In this document: one piece after another, positions 1 to 10,263 of the stretch
Numbering within the stretch: position 1 is the first letter of the stretch
How the letters are laid out: every line of letters starts with the position of its first letter
Source of the DNA: Coptis chinensis
Lineage: Eukaryota > Streptophyta > Magnoliopsida > Ranunculales > Ranunculaceae
Reading direction: 5' to 3'
NCBI GenBank assembly: GCA_015680905.1
Contig: CM027377.1
Location: 28,420,501 to 28,484,500, forward strand
DNA: 64,000 bases
Program-made: the position numbers and the translations under genes
Notes under the pieces: generated by a model
The model's input: the letters and a program-made list of their open reading frames with translations, nothing else
Told to the model about the DNA's origin: nothing
Database searches by the model: none

Positions 1-138
1 TTTCAGAGACGTGTGCAAGAGTTGGAGAATGCTGCAAGTGCCACACCTCAAGCTCAATCTCAACCAGAGCGGCGACAACGATGTAGGGGGGAGAGCTCTT
101 CGACCGAGCCTTCTCGTAGGGGGAGGTGGTCTCAGTAG
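1..138 (+). pseudogene. C-terminal tail of a probable plant transposase, cut by the window edge
   Basis: An open frame enters from the left edge and runs to a TAG at 136-138. The roughly 45 residues start FQRRVQELENA, are rich in Q, S, R and E, and end in a basic SRRGRW-Q tail. This style (short coiled-coil stub followed by a low-complexity tail) resembles the C-terminus of plant transposase genes of the Ptta/En/Spm type. That family call is from general resemblance only. The rest of the gene lies outside the window, so intactness cannot be judged. No CACTA terminus is seen just downstream. Confidence 0.4.
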
Positions 139-435
139 ATATTTTTTTCTAGTTTATAATAAATGTGCGCCATTACTTGTAATATGGCGCTTGGGATTGT
201 TGTTTGTAACGACTTCTTTTTATTAGCAGGTTTTTCTTTGATGAGTTTTGGATATGAATATGTCATTAAACAAAGGAGGTTATGGCAAAAATATTTCAGG
301 AATTATAAGTTAGTTTTTTTACCGAGTTTATGTGTTAGACTTGGGTGTTTTCAGGATTGTTGTTTGTCTTATTTATTATTTCCAAAGTATATTAGTAGGT
401 TTTGGATATGAATATGTCAATAAAACAAAGGGTTA
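125..435. repeat. Diverged tandem duplication, about 155 bp per unit
   Basis: The string gttttggatatgaatatgtc occurs at 245 and 399, and a shared attgttgtttgt block precedes each (near 195 and 354). Order and spacing are conserved, so this is a two-copy tandem duplication just 3' of the transposase tail, in its 3' untranslated or subterminal region. Confidence 0.65.
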
Positions 436-525
436 ACCAATATTACCCCCCCCCACTAGATGGGAAATTAGGGTCTCCCCCCTAAATACACACAAAAAAA
501 AAGTCAAAGTGGGTTGACTGAATTT

Positions 526-567
526 TTTTTGTGGTTTGTGTGTATCAACTCACACAAACCACAAAAA
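526..567. repeat. Perfect 17-bp inverted repeat with 8-nt loop
   Basis: The left arm 526-542 (tttttgtggtttgtgtg) and right arm 551-567 are exact reverse complements around the loop tatcaact. It sits at the edge between the transposase-derived left end and the long non-coding tract to the right, so it may mark an element end. No flanking duplication was recognised. Confidence 0.85.
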
Positions 568-913
568 CATTTATCATAAGATATCATATACATCATATGC
601 AATAATTTCATCACACGTAAAATCAATATTTTACTTTGGTTATTAATTATCTCGTTGACTCATTTATTAAAAGACACATCCCAACCGTTAGTTCCTACTC
701 TACGATTTGCACTACATACATTTGCCAAATCACACATATCCGTATGCCTCACTCACACCGAGTACCACTACAAGACATATGTCCCAAGCGGGAATATCAC
801 CTCCAAGAAACATATTTTCATCTTGTAAACTTGTAACTTGTGAGTCACAGCCATCTCTGGGCTTCCCATACACAAAATCACAAAGCCTCCTTTGGGCATA
901 ACAAAATATCAAG

Positions 914-1126
914 TCATTCATAACACGTTCAATGAATACCTTGGGTCATTCCCGCCACATTCAAAAAATACCCACCATAACACTAACATGTCATTCATGA
1001 CACATTCAATGAATACCTTGGGTCATTCCCACCACATTCAAGGAATACCCATCATAACACTAACAGGTTATTCATGGCACATTCAATGAATACCTTGGGT
1101 CATTTCCGCCACATTCAAGGAATATA
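914..1126. repeat. 77-bp tandem repeat, about 2.8 copies
   Basis: The landmark aatgaataccttgggtcatt recurs at 931, 1008 and 1085, exactly 77 bp apart. Unit starts are 914, 991 and 1068. Copies differ by a few substitutions and the third is truncated after about 59 bp. Confidence 0.9.
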
Positions 1127-2169
1127 GCTAACCCGCAAGGCAAATGCCTTAGTTCCTCTCTAAGGCGGCTTTTCACATGACATCATTAGTCATAAACATT
1201 TCATTTTTTTTTTATCAAAGAGACGTGGAGAGATCTAAAGATGTGGGTGACATATTAAATTTTCATCAAACACTTTTACACCAGATTTTAACACTCGAGA
1301 GTTTTTATTTATTATAATATTTTCATTACCAAACAAACATCGTCTCAAACAATAATTCATTACTATATATTTCAAACACAATAACTAATCAACTCACCTC
1401 ATTATCAATTATATAAATCATAGATATCAAATGGTTCAATCAGGAATAACGCATTAGTTAAATGTCTCGTGAATACATTTTAAATAACCACAATCACGTA
1501 CACAATTAAGTACTAACATTGTTCACATATAGTTATCATAATAACTAATAACTAATATATAATATAGTAAAGGCACCTATATATAAGACTGCCTACTATA
1601 CGTATCCAATCTTTCAAGATTAGAATTAAGCCTTACGTAGCTCTTAACCAATTAATATCAACATCCTTGTATGTATCTTTAAGTAAAACCACAATTTATA
1701 CTATATAGAATCACATACAATAAATTTCAAATACTCCCATAATCATATGCATAAAGTTTCATACCTAGAGGTACACTATGAACCTTTAAATCCAAAAACT
1801 CACAAATGGATATTTTTCTACTTTTGATTCTAAAAAAAACGATCTTATGAACCATGTCGGTTCCAAATAAAACAACAGTCTAAAAGTAGACTACAAATAC
1901 TATATAAAACACCCAAGAAGAGTTTAATAGACTCTTAGTTCATTACTAGACATATTTCTCAAAACAGGTTCATGCACATGAAAGATAACCCGGTAGGTTT
2001 TCTAGCTAACTTGTTAATACTATAGTTTTTCCTACATTCATCCAAAAGACATGTAACTCAATTATTTAGAAACTAGGATATGTAGACCTATTTTTTCATG
2101 TAGAACTCAAAGTCCCAATGTCATTCTATCTCGGAGAAAATTTAGGTTGAAAACGATAAAAATCCTAAT

Positions 2170-2750
2170 TTCAGCAAACTAGATTTCTGACGGACTATCT
2201 CCCAAATGACACAACTCATTCCACAGGTATCCAAACGCTACAAGGCTTTTTGCTTTGAAAAGAAGACTCTCAGAAATTACTCTTTCATGTTTTACAAAAA
2301 TACTAACTCTCACTGTAACTATATGAAAACTGGACTCGAACACAGTGCATAGAAACGGAATTCTGAAACACCGTTTTCTGTCAACCAAACTTTTCGACAT
2401 CATAGATGTCTCTACAGGCCTCGGAATGCGTCGAGTCCAATTGGGTTGGAAAGAAGACTCATAAAACTCACTCTTTCATGTTTTGGAAAGAGTTTGAATC
2501 GGAACCTAACTATGTGAAAACGTGGTTCGAAAACAGGCACAGATCCTGATTTCTGCAGTCAGAAATTTCTGACGTGCTAACTTCCGAACATTATAACCAT
2601 ATCCACAAACTTCAGAATGCGACGAGGTCGATTGGGTTGAAAAGCAGACTTCCAGACCTTACGTTTTTGTGTTTTCAAACAAAACTAGTTCAAACTTTAA
2701 CTAAACCAAAATTGAGCTCGAAAAGCAGACCAGCGCTAAGCTTATATTTT
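2170..2750. repeat. Three degenerate copies of a ~190-bp module
   Basis: Each unit has the same order of landmarks: a (a)gatttctgac-like start, a cacaggtatcc or acaggcctcggaatgcg block, ttgggttg(g/a)aaagaagact, a (t)catgtttt block, and a ...gaaaac...gtt(c)gaa-rich end. Landmarks lie about 190 bp apart (for example 2281 and 2472). No open frame is shared by the copies. Such repeated modules are seen inside long plant LTRs and this fits the surrounding call. Confidence 0.55.
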
Positions 2751-4036
2751 CTAACATCTAAAAGAGAATATCTAAAGTACTGCAAGTCAATTGGTATAAG
2801 GGTTTAATACCGACTGTACCATCTAGATCGACCCATCCACATATATATCAAAAAGATAACTTGCACCAGTAGCTAAACTCATTAAAAAACAATAGAACCC
2901 AATTATCTAATCTAAGTGCATAACAGTTCAAGGTAATAAGAAAAGTGCATATCACTATCTACTTCTCATTGTATCTGGGACACCTTTTAGTAACAGGTAT
3001 TGATTCTAATCTAGTTCGTTGTATCTGTTATCTCTTTTGTAAGATTAAGACCAAGGCTTTTAGTGGCTATTCCCATGGATGATAATGAAAAAGGGGTTCA
3101 ATATCTACGAGAACCATCTTCGCCTAAAGTAACTATTATATTTGTAACCCTTTTAAACCAAAGTTAATAAAAGGTGGCCTCTGGGAGTAGATGCATGTTT
3201 CCTAATGAAAATTGTATTGGCAACTCAAACGGCAAAAGAACCATCAGTGATCTCTACGTTTATAAATATTAAAAGTTTATGCATTCTCAAACTTATAGTG
3301 CTTTACTAGCTCAAATCCGAGAACACTTTACGTTGGAGTTTCTCAGACTGTGGAGTGATCAAGTATAAGGGTCACATGAAATCAAAAAATAAAAAGAAGC
3401 TTGACGCCAGTTGCTATAACAATACTTTGGTCTAGAAAATCAAATACGTTGGTCTATTATGTCGGCCAACCTTGACCACAGAAACCATACCCATGAATAG
3501 TTATGCCTAACCAAAGTGAAACTTGAGTTTGCAACTCAGAATGCCATTTAAATCTTTTTGACCAAATCAATATTTTCATCACAAGGTTCCAATAAATAAA
3601 ATAAATAACTAACTAATAAAATCATATGATTATCAATCAAATACATATTTAAAGAAAAGGTTTCGACTACTCACCGGAATTAATCGAAAAGCGAAAACGT
3701 TTGTTTACGTAACAAACTCAAAATCCGACGAACTCGAAAACAGGTGTTGTTTTCCTCTGCCCCTTTCTCTTTCAAGCACTCTCAAGCAATAACTATTTCT
3801 CTCTGTTTCTTTTTCCCTCTTTTGTATGTCTCTCCATTTTTCTCTTGTATTTCAAAAACCCAAAAAAAACTAACAAAGATGGAGAGTTCGGTTGTAACCA
3901 AACCCTTCTAACTCTCCCACGTTTTTATTTTATCTTATTTCATTTTTATCATTTTCTTTTCTTTTTAATATTATTATTACTTTTTAAATCCTAATAAATA
4001 GGGGAAAATAAAGAAAATAAACTAGGTGTTATAGGG

Positions 4037-4846
4037 TTTTCCAGGAATGCTTGGATCAATCTACTGTATGCACTGGGTGTGGAAGAATTGTCCAACTGGA
4101 TGGGCTGGACAACATGTAGGGTGCAGAAGGAACCAACTTTGGTACTTGAAGCCGTTGCAGACAAATACTGTTGGATTTGGCATTGCTTCTTCGGCTTACC
4201 AGGTTCGCATAATGATATTAACGTGCTTCATCGTTCTCATGTTTTTGAATCATTAGAGCAAGGTGAGACTCCTGTTGTTGAATTTAATGTGAATGGTAAT
4301 GAGTACGATATGTGATATTATCTTGTTGGTGGTATTTATCCAAAATGGGGAACATTTGTTCAATCCATTCGTTATCCAAGAAATAAGCATGAAAAGATCT
4401 TTAGTCAACGTCAAGAAGCTGCAAGAAAAGATATTGAAAGGACGTTTGGAGTTTTGTAGACAAGATTGCATATTATTAAGGCTTCTACACGTTATCATAG
4501 TGTTGTTGTTCTTGGAGACATAATGAAGGCATGCATTATAATGCATAATATGATTATTGAGAATGAACGTGCAAATGGAGTGTGGAATTGGAAAGGTCAA
4601 AATGAAGAAACAATACCTACGCTCTTTCAGGAAGATGATGGTTATCATTTTGTCTATCAGATGATTCAAGCAAGAAATAAAATCAGAAATGAAGTTACAC
4701 ATACTAATCTTCAAAAGGACTTAGTTGAGCATGTTTTTAATTGGACTGGTATTGAAGAAACAATAGTACCAATTTATGATCCAGATTGGCCGGATCCAGA
4801 GGAGGGAGAAAGAGGGGAAAATGAAAATAGAAATGAAAGTGAGTGA
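4037..4846 (+). pseudogene. PIF/Harbinger transposase (HARBI1/ALP1-like), broken
   Basis: The translation starts inside the DDE_Tnp_4 domain (FPGMLGSI-CMHW-WKNCP) and runs through LEAVAD, FGLPGSHNDINVL, YPKWGTFVQ, RKDIERTFGVL and IIMHNMIIE to a stop at 4844-4846. In the family the motif is SID-C-H. Here the first catalytic aspartate is tyrosine (SIYCMHW). The second acidic site (NDINVL) and the E of the RKDIER block remain. There is a frameshift between about 4100 and 4135 and in-frame stops at 4312-4314 (after YDM) and near 4456 (after FGVL). The protein cannot be active. The N-terminal third is absent. The acidic tail (PDWPDPEEGERGENE) is typical of plant members. Confidence 0.85.
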
Positions 4847-5231
4847 ACTATGTATTTCCTATGTATTCCCTAATGTATTTCTTATGTATTTCCTATGTAT
4901 TCCCTAATGTGAACTATGAAGTTCCAAAGTATTTCCTATGTATTTCCTAATGTATTTTCTATGTAATTCCAAAAGTGAACTATGAAATTCTTATGTGTTT
5001 TATGAGTTCTGTTTTAATGAACTATATTACAATATATTTTAATTTTATTGGTAATTGTATTTCTATGAAAATAATTATATTGGAAAGAACATACATAGTG
5101 CATTAATTAAAAAAAAACAGTGAAATTAAAATACATAGTTCATTAATTAAAAATACATTGAAATTAAAATACATAGTGCATTAATTAAAAAGACAGTGAA
5201 ATTAAAATACATAGTGCATAAATTAAAATAA
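4844..5231. repeat. 3' flank with short tandem repeats (39-bp unit at 5092-5231)
   Basis: Immediately after the transposase stop, tatgtatttcctatg-type units repeat irregularly to about 4975. Further on, tacatagt(g/t)cattaattaaaa recurs at 5092, 5132, 5170 and 5209, giving a 38-40 bp period with four copies. The block lies between the two convergent Harbinger genes and no coding potential is seen. Confidence 0.75.
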
Positions 5232-5259
5232 AATACTAGATATTACATAAGCTTAGTTA

Positions 5260-6395
5260 GAGCTAGAACCACCTCTAGCCCTTACTCATTCAGCACGTAT
5301 TTCAGCTTGTTGTTGCTCGATTATAAAAGCGGTATCGGGATGGAGGACACTTGTATCAGTCGCTAAAATCTTAGCTTCATATTGCATCTTTTGAAGCCAA
5401 TTTTTTTCCAATTGAACTTGATTTTTTCCATTTGAATCCGATTTTTTTTCTTCTCTTGCCATCACAGTTCTTTAACCATATGCAAGTTCCCTTTCCCTAA
5501 GTTCTAAGCATTTTTGTGTTTCATTTGCATCCTTTATAAATGTATCCTCTAAACGTGTAAAGTAACCCTCCAAAATACCAACTGATTTTTCTTGGTTCCT
5601 CTTGGACTTGGCTTTCTTTGATCCAAGAGGACGCTCTATTTCTTGAGACCCTCCAATTCAACTCCACCAACACTTGGTGAATTAGAAGTTGAATCTTCAC
5701 CATCATTTTTACGACTTTTTCCTTTTGTGGGGCGACTTGACCTTGCCCCAAATACGTTACTCCACTTTGGATTATCCTTGAGTATAACGTAATAATGATC
5801 AAGTGAAAAAGACGTTTTTTCTTGTAGTTGGTACGTCATCCTTGCCTCAGACAACTAAAAAATAAAATAGAAATAATTAGACTAAAATAATAATTATACT
5901 AAGACCAATATAGAAATAATAATTAGACTAAGATAATGATTAGACTAAGACTAAGATGGAAATGATAATTAAACTAAGATGAAAATGAAAATTATACTAA
6001 GATAATTAGACTAAGACTAAGATAATCAATAATTGACAAATTGACGAAGTTGTAATTACCCGACTTTGTATTGTTGTACCACTTGTATGTCGAGCCTCCA
6101 CCGCATTCACAATTGCAACAAACTTGTTCATCATTTTCGAAATATATTTCCATCTACTGCTAATTAAATCGGAAGACCTATCCGACCCACGTGCTTGATT
6201 GAACTCGTTTGTTACACGATTCCAAAATCCTTTTGCATTTTGGAAAACATCAATAATGGAGTCTTCACTAATTTTTATCCAAGTAAGACATAGAGCTTGA
6301 TCTTCGGACTTGCTACAGTGAGTTTTTGCTTTTGCTTGAGTGCTACCACTTGCTTGAGTTGTTTGAGATGCTTGAGATGCTTGAGATGATGCCAT
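5260..6395 (-). pseudogene. Harbinger-associated Myb/SANT-like protein, two exons
   Basis: Exon 1 (6395 down to about 6060) starts with ATG, encodes a Q/S/A/T-rich leader and then a trihelix/SANT-like block (SEDQALCLTWIKISED, FWNRVTNEFNQ, SSRWKYISKMMNKF). A GTAATTAC donor on the minus strand abuts 6060, and an acceptor (ttttttag) precedes exon 2 at 5854. Exon 2 (YQLQEKTSFSLDHYYVILKDNPKW) matches the NAM-associated C-terminal domain of these partners. It then needs a frame change near 5640 to continue through ERPLGSKKAKSKRN and meets an in-frame stop near 5475. In PIF/Harbinger elements this second protein is needed with the transposase for DNA binding and nuclear import (family knowledge). 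This copy is decayed. Confidence 0.75.
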
Positions 6396-6558
6396 TTGAT
6401 ATTTTGTTTTTTTGAAGAACTGATTTTAAAGAAGAAGAAATATGATATATGATTGTTGGAAGTGTGAGTTAAAATGGAACAAATGTTGTATATATACCAA
6501 AGTTTTTATTTTTGACCGTTTTGACTTTCTGACCGTTGGTGAACTAGCCGTTAGGACT

Positions 6559-6667
6559 CCGGACGGGATGTTTGATTCCGTCTGGAAAAAAAGAAATATA
6601 GCGAGATGGGATGTTGGATTCCGTCTGGTGAGTTTTATAATCCATACAGAATCCAACATCCCGTCCG
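6559..6667. repeat. Three-copy palindromic block at the Harbinger subterminal end
   Basis: A 20-odd bp unit (ggatgggatgttggattccg type) occurs twice in direct orientation (6559-6585 and 6605-6628) and once inverted (6647-6667). Either direct copy can pair with the inverted one, so alternative stems are possible. It lies upstream of the Myb/SANT gene start and near the right TIR. Confidence 0.8.
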
Positions 6668-6816
6668 AAGTTAACAAGTCAACCACTATCTCAGTGGAAA
6701 GTTTCACCTTGATTTCAACTGGGGAAAATAGTCACCTGTTTTTCACCTCTGCATTGAACACCCAAATTTCACAAAAACCGGACCCCCCAAAACCACTTGC
6801 ATTGGGAATGCTTTAA

Positions 6817-7407
6817 AGGTAAAGGTAAAGTTGGTGAGAGAGAGAGAGAGATTGAGATGAGTGGATTAAATGGGTACTGGGCTTTTATTTGCCTCTTACC
6901 TTTTATTAAAACTTGAATGGGTAGTGGCTCCATCAGTGTTAATTTTGAGATCTGTTGGACCTTAAGTAATATTATGTGAGAAAATTTCTACTTTTTTACA
7001 AAACTTGGGCTTAGCACCAAGGTTTTGTTTCCCTTATTTTTTTTTTTTTTACATCTAATATTTCAGAATCGGGCTTACCATAAGGATTTTTTATATGTTT
7101 GAAATTTATTCATGTCGTTTGTGGAATGACTTCTTCTTAAGATTGATGGATTTTTGTCCAAATCTACCTCAAGCTTTCTGAAATGCTTGGATTAACCTGT
7201 TTTTTGATAAATGGGTTTTCTTAATCTCTATCATTCCTATTAAAACAAACAAACAAAATCCGAAAACAAAACAAAACAAAAGAACAAATTGTTCGACGTG
7301 CAAATTCCATGTAATGATGCAGGGGCATGCTACTCATTCAATTTTTTCATTTTAACAAGAAGCAGAATCCTCTCCATTTAATAGTTGCAGTTCGGGTACA
7401 AAATACT
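6817..7407. other. Intergenic DNA, no gene seen
   Basis: Contains a short (ga)n microsatellite near 6835-6852, homopolymer T runs and an aacaaa-rich stretch at 7240-7285. No open frame of note and no recognised element end. Confidence 0.6.
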
Positions 7408-7942
7408 CCAATTAGTGCATATTTTTTCTCGACAAATTATCACCTGCGCCACCCGGTATATAGATTGGGAAATAGAACTTTTATCAAGTAACCCTTAGTG
7501 CTTGGGTGAGAGTAGAGCTCAACCATCGATTGACGACTAAATTTAGTTTATTTGTTACAGTGAGTAATCTTTTTGCAATCTTTTCGACTTATCTCATTGT
7601 GAAGACTCCCAATTAGTTCAACCGAGCATGTCCTCAATTGATACCATAAAGAACTTGTTAAAACCTTCAGTCCACATTCTTGTAAATGACGCAAGATCTT
7701 TATGGTATCAATTGAGGACATGCTCCGGCCAAACTAATTGGGAGTCTTCACAATGAGAGATAAGTCGAAAAGATTGCAAAAAGATTACTCACCAAAACAA
7801 ATGACGCAAACTGATTTAGTTAATTAGTGGTTGAGCTCCACTCACACTCCAAGCACTAAGGGTTACTTGATAAAAGTTCTATTTCCCAATCTATACCGGT
7901 GGCGCGGTGATAATTTGTCGAGAAAAAATATGCACGAATTGG
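7408..7942. mobile_element. Fold-back element: ~250-bp arms around a 36-nt loop
   Basis: The left arm 7408-7656 and right arm 7693-7942 are near-perfect reverse complements from the outer ccaatt(a/c)gtgcat to the inner ctttatggtatcaattgagg, with small indels. The loop is 7657-7692. It directly abuts the remnant of the Copia-1 3' LTR, whose first ~100 bp are missing here, so the fold-back either inserted there or arose by inverted duplication. The inner arm contains tggtatca, reminiscent of a tRNA-Met primer site, so one source could be LTR-adjacent retroelement DNA. No coding capacity. Confidence 0.85.
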
Positions 7943-7955
7943 ATAATTTGTCGAG

Positions 7956-8114
7956 ATAACAAACTTCTAACCGACTTCTAACTGAATTCTAACTGCCTAA
8001 CAACCTTGACTCGGATAACTAACTCGACTTTGTTTGTTACGCACAAACTTCTAGAACATGTTTGTTACAGAGAAACTTCTAGACCATACTTATATATCTA
8101 ATATCCCCCTCAAG
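7956..8114 (-). repeat. Copia-1 3' LTR remnant with polypurine tract
   Basis: Positions 7956-8103 match the inner part of the 5' LTR at 26261-26443 (shared ataacaaacttctaa, gaattctaactgcctaac and agaccatacttatatatcta blocks). A ~30-bp internal duplication (tttgttac...aaacttctaga twice) is unique to this copy. The LTR edge distal to the coding region is lost at the fold-back. 8104-8114 reads CTTGAGGGGGA on the minus strand, the polypurine tract used to prime plus-strand DNA. Confidence 0.8.
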
Positions 8115-8736
8115 TCAAGTATCCTTCGGTAAGAGACCGAAAAGCTTGCTTTGTAAATATAAATGACGATGTCCGAAAGGCCTTTTTCATGATGTCCGCT
8201 AATTGATCCCGTGTAGAGACATATTTGACTTCAAGAGATTTACTTGTGACCAAATCTCGACAAAGTGGTAATCTACCTCTATATGCTTGGTTCGGCATTG
8301 AAGATTGGGTTTGAAGCAAGTGCTATGGCACTTATATTGTCACACCACAGTATGGGAGATTGATATAATGGTATATGAAGATCTCTGAATAGATGTTTTA
8401 ACCAACTTAATTCTGCAGTTGTGTGTGCTAAAGACCTGTATTCAGATTCAGTTTAAGATCTTGCCACTGTGTTATGTTTCTTAGCAGACCATGATATAGG
8501 AGTATAACCATAGAAAACAACAAATCCACTTGTTGATTTTATGTCTGAAGGGGAGCCATTCCAGTCTGCATCAGAGTATGCAGTAATACTTAAAGGACCT
8601 TTTGTGATGACTAAACTTGTACTTATAGTTCCCTTTAAATATCTCAATATTCTTTTTGCTGCAGCAAGGTGAGGTGTTCTTGGAGCATGAAGATATTGAC
8701 AAACTTGATTGATAGAGAAGGAAATATCTGGTCTTG
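8110..8736 (-). pseudogene. Copia-1 RT end and RNase H, broken
   Basis: On the minus strand the translation begins at the insert junction with RPDISFSINQVCQYLHAP and continues RILRYLKGT, AYSDADWNG, KSTSGFVVFYG and ISWSAKKH, all hallmarks of copia RNase H. A stop follows at about 8453. The rest (KYVSTRDQLADIMKK, FRSLTEGY) is in shifted frames down to 8110. It would degrade RNA in the RNA/DNA hybrid in an active element. Confidence 0.9.
8732..8736 (+). repeat. 5-bp target-site duplication TCTTG, left copy
   Basis: TCTTG at 8732-8736 is matched by TCTTG at 22204-22208. These flank an insert that begins TGTCACACCCC and ends GGGCGTTACA. Collapsing the two rebuilds a continuous Copia-1 reading frame. 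Confidence 0.9.
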
Positions 8737-9184
8737 TGTCACACCCCGAATTTCGACAGAATTCGGAAAAACAATATTTGTTTCTGACTCTTTGATCTTC
8801 GAGGTGTGACGCACTCTCAACTCCCAAAAACCCATAAATAGTTTAAATATGCGGATAATTAAAAACCAATAAAAATTTTAAACTTAAACAAAAGTCATCT
8901 TCATTACAAAAATTTACAAATGAAAATACAAATAACCTTGTCTCAACTGAAAATCTATTACACCTTAAGGGAAAACAAAACATATCTTGAATGCGACGCT
9001 AATGCAAACCACAAGCAGTAACCGACCTTCTTCAACATGAAACCTGTCAAGACTTATCAACTATGTTCATTTAATGAACACACCCGATAAGCAAACATGC
9101 AAATCGGGTCAGCATTATAAACAATACTGGTGTGAGTAGCTCTAAAATACAACATATACTCATACATATACATACACAATCCAT

Positions 9185-9365
9185 AAGGCAGTTAGTTCCT
9201 CCACCGAGGCGCCTTAACTTCCAACAACTAATACGACATTCTTAACTACAATAAGTAAGGCAGGTAGTTCCTCCACTGAGGCGCCTTAACTTCCCACTAA
9301 CCACACAACAAACCATACGCATAATAAAAATGGCATTTAGTTCCTCCACGAGGCGCCTTAGGTTC
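9185..9365. repeat. Three copies of a ~73-bp unit with ttcctccac-gaggcgcctta core
   Basis: The block (a)aggca..tagttcctccac..gaggcgcctta starts at 9185, 9257 and about 9330. Each copy is self-complementary at its ends (aaggc ... gcctt), so it can form a small stem. A related block sits at 1137-1170 in the other LTR-type tract. Confidence 0.8.
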
Positions 9366-9824
9366 TAACTAAACTAATAACCAGCCAAATACATTCTATA
9401 CTTACCGCATTTCATGCTCAATTACAGAGTGGGTCGTCCCTGCACAAATAATTAGTTTGACCCACCCTTCTGCAAAACCATATACAATCATCTATCTAAA
9501 GATACATCATTAACCAACACATTACCATAATTATATTAATTAAGGCTTTCTTTGCGTGTCCCTAAAATCACGTCGTATCTATGTCTTACCTAGTTTTCCT
9601 GGCTACCACAATCGCTTCCTAACGCCGAACATGTACATCCACATGCCTCCCCTTACATAATGAACCACTCCGTGCGTAACTACCCTGAGCGGGATGCCGC
9701 ACACCAGGTAACCCTTACATGAAAGCCATTATGTAAGAACTGCCATTATACGACATAAAATATCGCGCATCTCGTTCTAATTTTGCGAACGGAATAATCA
9801 AGCCACTATTCGGCTACGCTAGAA

Positions 9825-9945
9825 GGGCCATTCAGATTCACTGAAACGCCAGAAGGGACAATCAAATTACTTACGCCCATAGGGCCATTCGGATTCACTG
9901 AAACGCCAGAAGGGCCAATCATATCACATACGCCCATCACTAGGG
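9825..9945. repeat. 57-bp direct repeat
   Basis: gggccattc(a/g)gattcactg followed by aaacgccagaaggg(a/c)caatca occurs at 9825 and 9882. A further agggcca at about 9951 suggests a decayed third unit. Confidence 0.75.
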
Positions 9946-10237
9946 CCAAATCTCATGAGTTGTGGTAGCTAGGTTCTAGGATTTTCGTTACGTAATTTAT
10001 TCAAGTGTCATACATTAATGACTCATAATAATTTCACTATATCATGTGTATGCTAATTAATTATTGCACTAAGCCACACTATTTAGAAATATCTCAATAT
10101 ATCTCATAACACCTTTCATTCTTTCACGTGTCAATATATTATTACACTAAGTCATAATCCCGTGGGAAAATATTCACCAATACTATACTACCTCATAGTA
10201 GCATCTCAAATATATAATAATGGAGCGTTTATATAAA

Positions 10238-10263
10238 CTAGCTTAAATGCACGTGCTTGCACG
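10238..10263 (-). terminator. Helitron 3' end: hairpin plus CTAG
   Basis: The + strand ctag (10238-10241), cttaaatgc and the palindrome gcacgtgcttgcacgtg give, on the minus strand, a stem-loop about 10 nt before a terminal CTAG. This is the rolling-circle termination signal of Helitrons. Confidence 0.85.

Larger units (their letters stand above)
570..4033. mobile_element. Non-coding long-LTR-type element, left end unresolved
   Basis: About 3.4 kb without a convincing gene. Its right end (...aggtgttata at 4025-4033) abuts the coding sequence of a Harbinger transposase in mid-domain, as expected for an insertion. An aaggc...ttagttcctc...aaggcgg block at 1137-1170 resembles the repeated block of the long-LTR insertion at 9185-9360. 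The right ends of both tracts are pyrimidine-rich and then A/T-rich, finishing in a GTTA(C/T)A-like end. I infer a solo LTR or a large derivative lacking coding genes. No matching left terminus or TSD was found, so its left half may be deleted. Confidence 0.4.
4034..6816. mobile_element. PIF/Harbinger transposon, 5' truncated and degenerate
   Basis: The element shows the usual two-gene plan of this superfamily: a DDE transposase (here +, 4037-4846) and a Myb/SANT-like protein (here -, 5260-6395), convergent. The right terminus reads gcattgggaatgctt followed by taa at 6814-6816. This fits plant Harbinger ends (gagcattcccaatg in inverse) and the 3-bp TAA/TTA target duplication. The left terminus and the N-terminal part of the transposase are missing where the non-coding LTR-type tract ends at 4033. 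Confidence 0.75.

Noticed and set aside
914..1126. CRISPR-like regular repeats
   Set aside because: Units are directly abutting 77-bp tandem copies without unique spacers, and the setting is a plant nuclear genome.
4253..4714. 153-codon open frame on the minus strand
   Set aside because: It lies antisense to the Harbinger transposase and mirrors its codons; hydrophobic, low-complexity translation with no domain.
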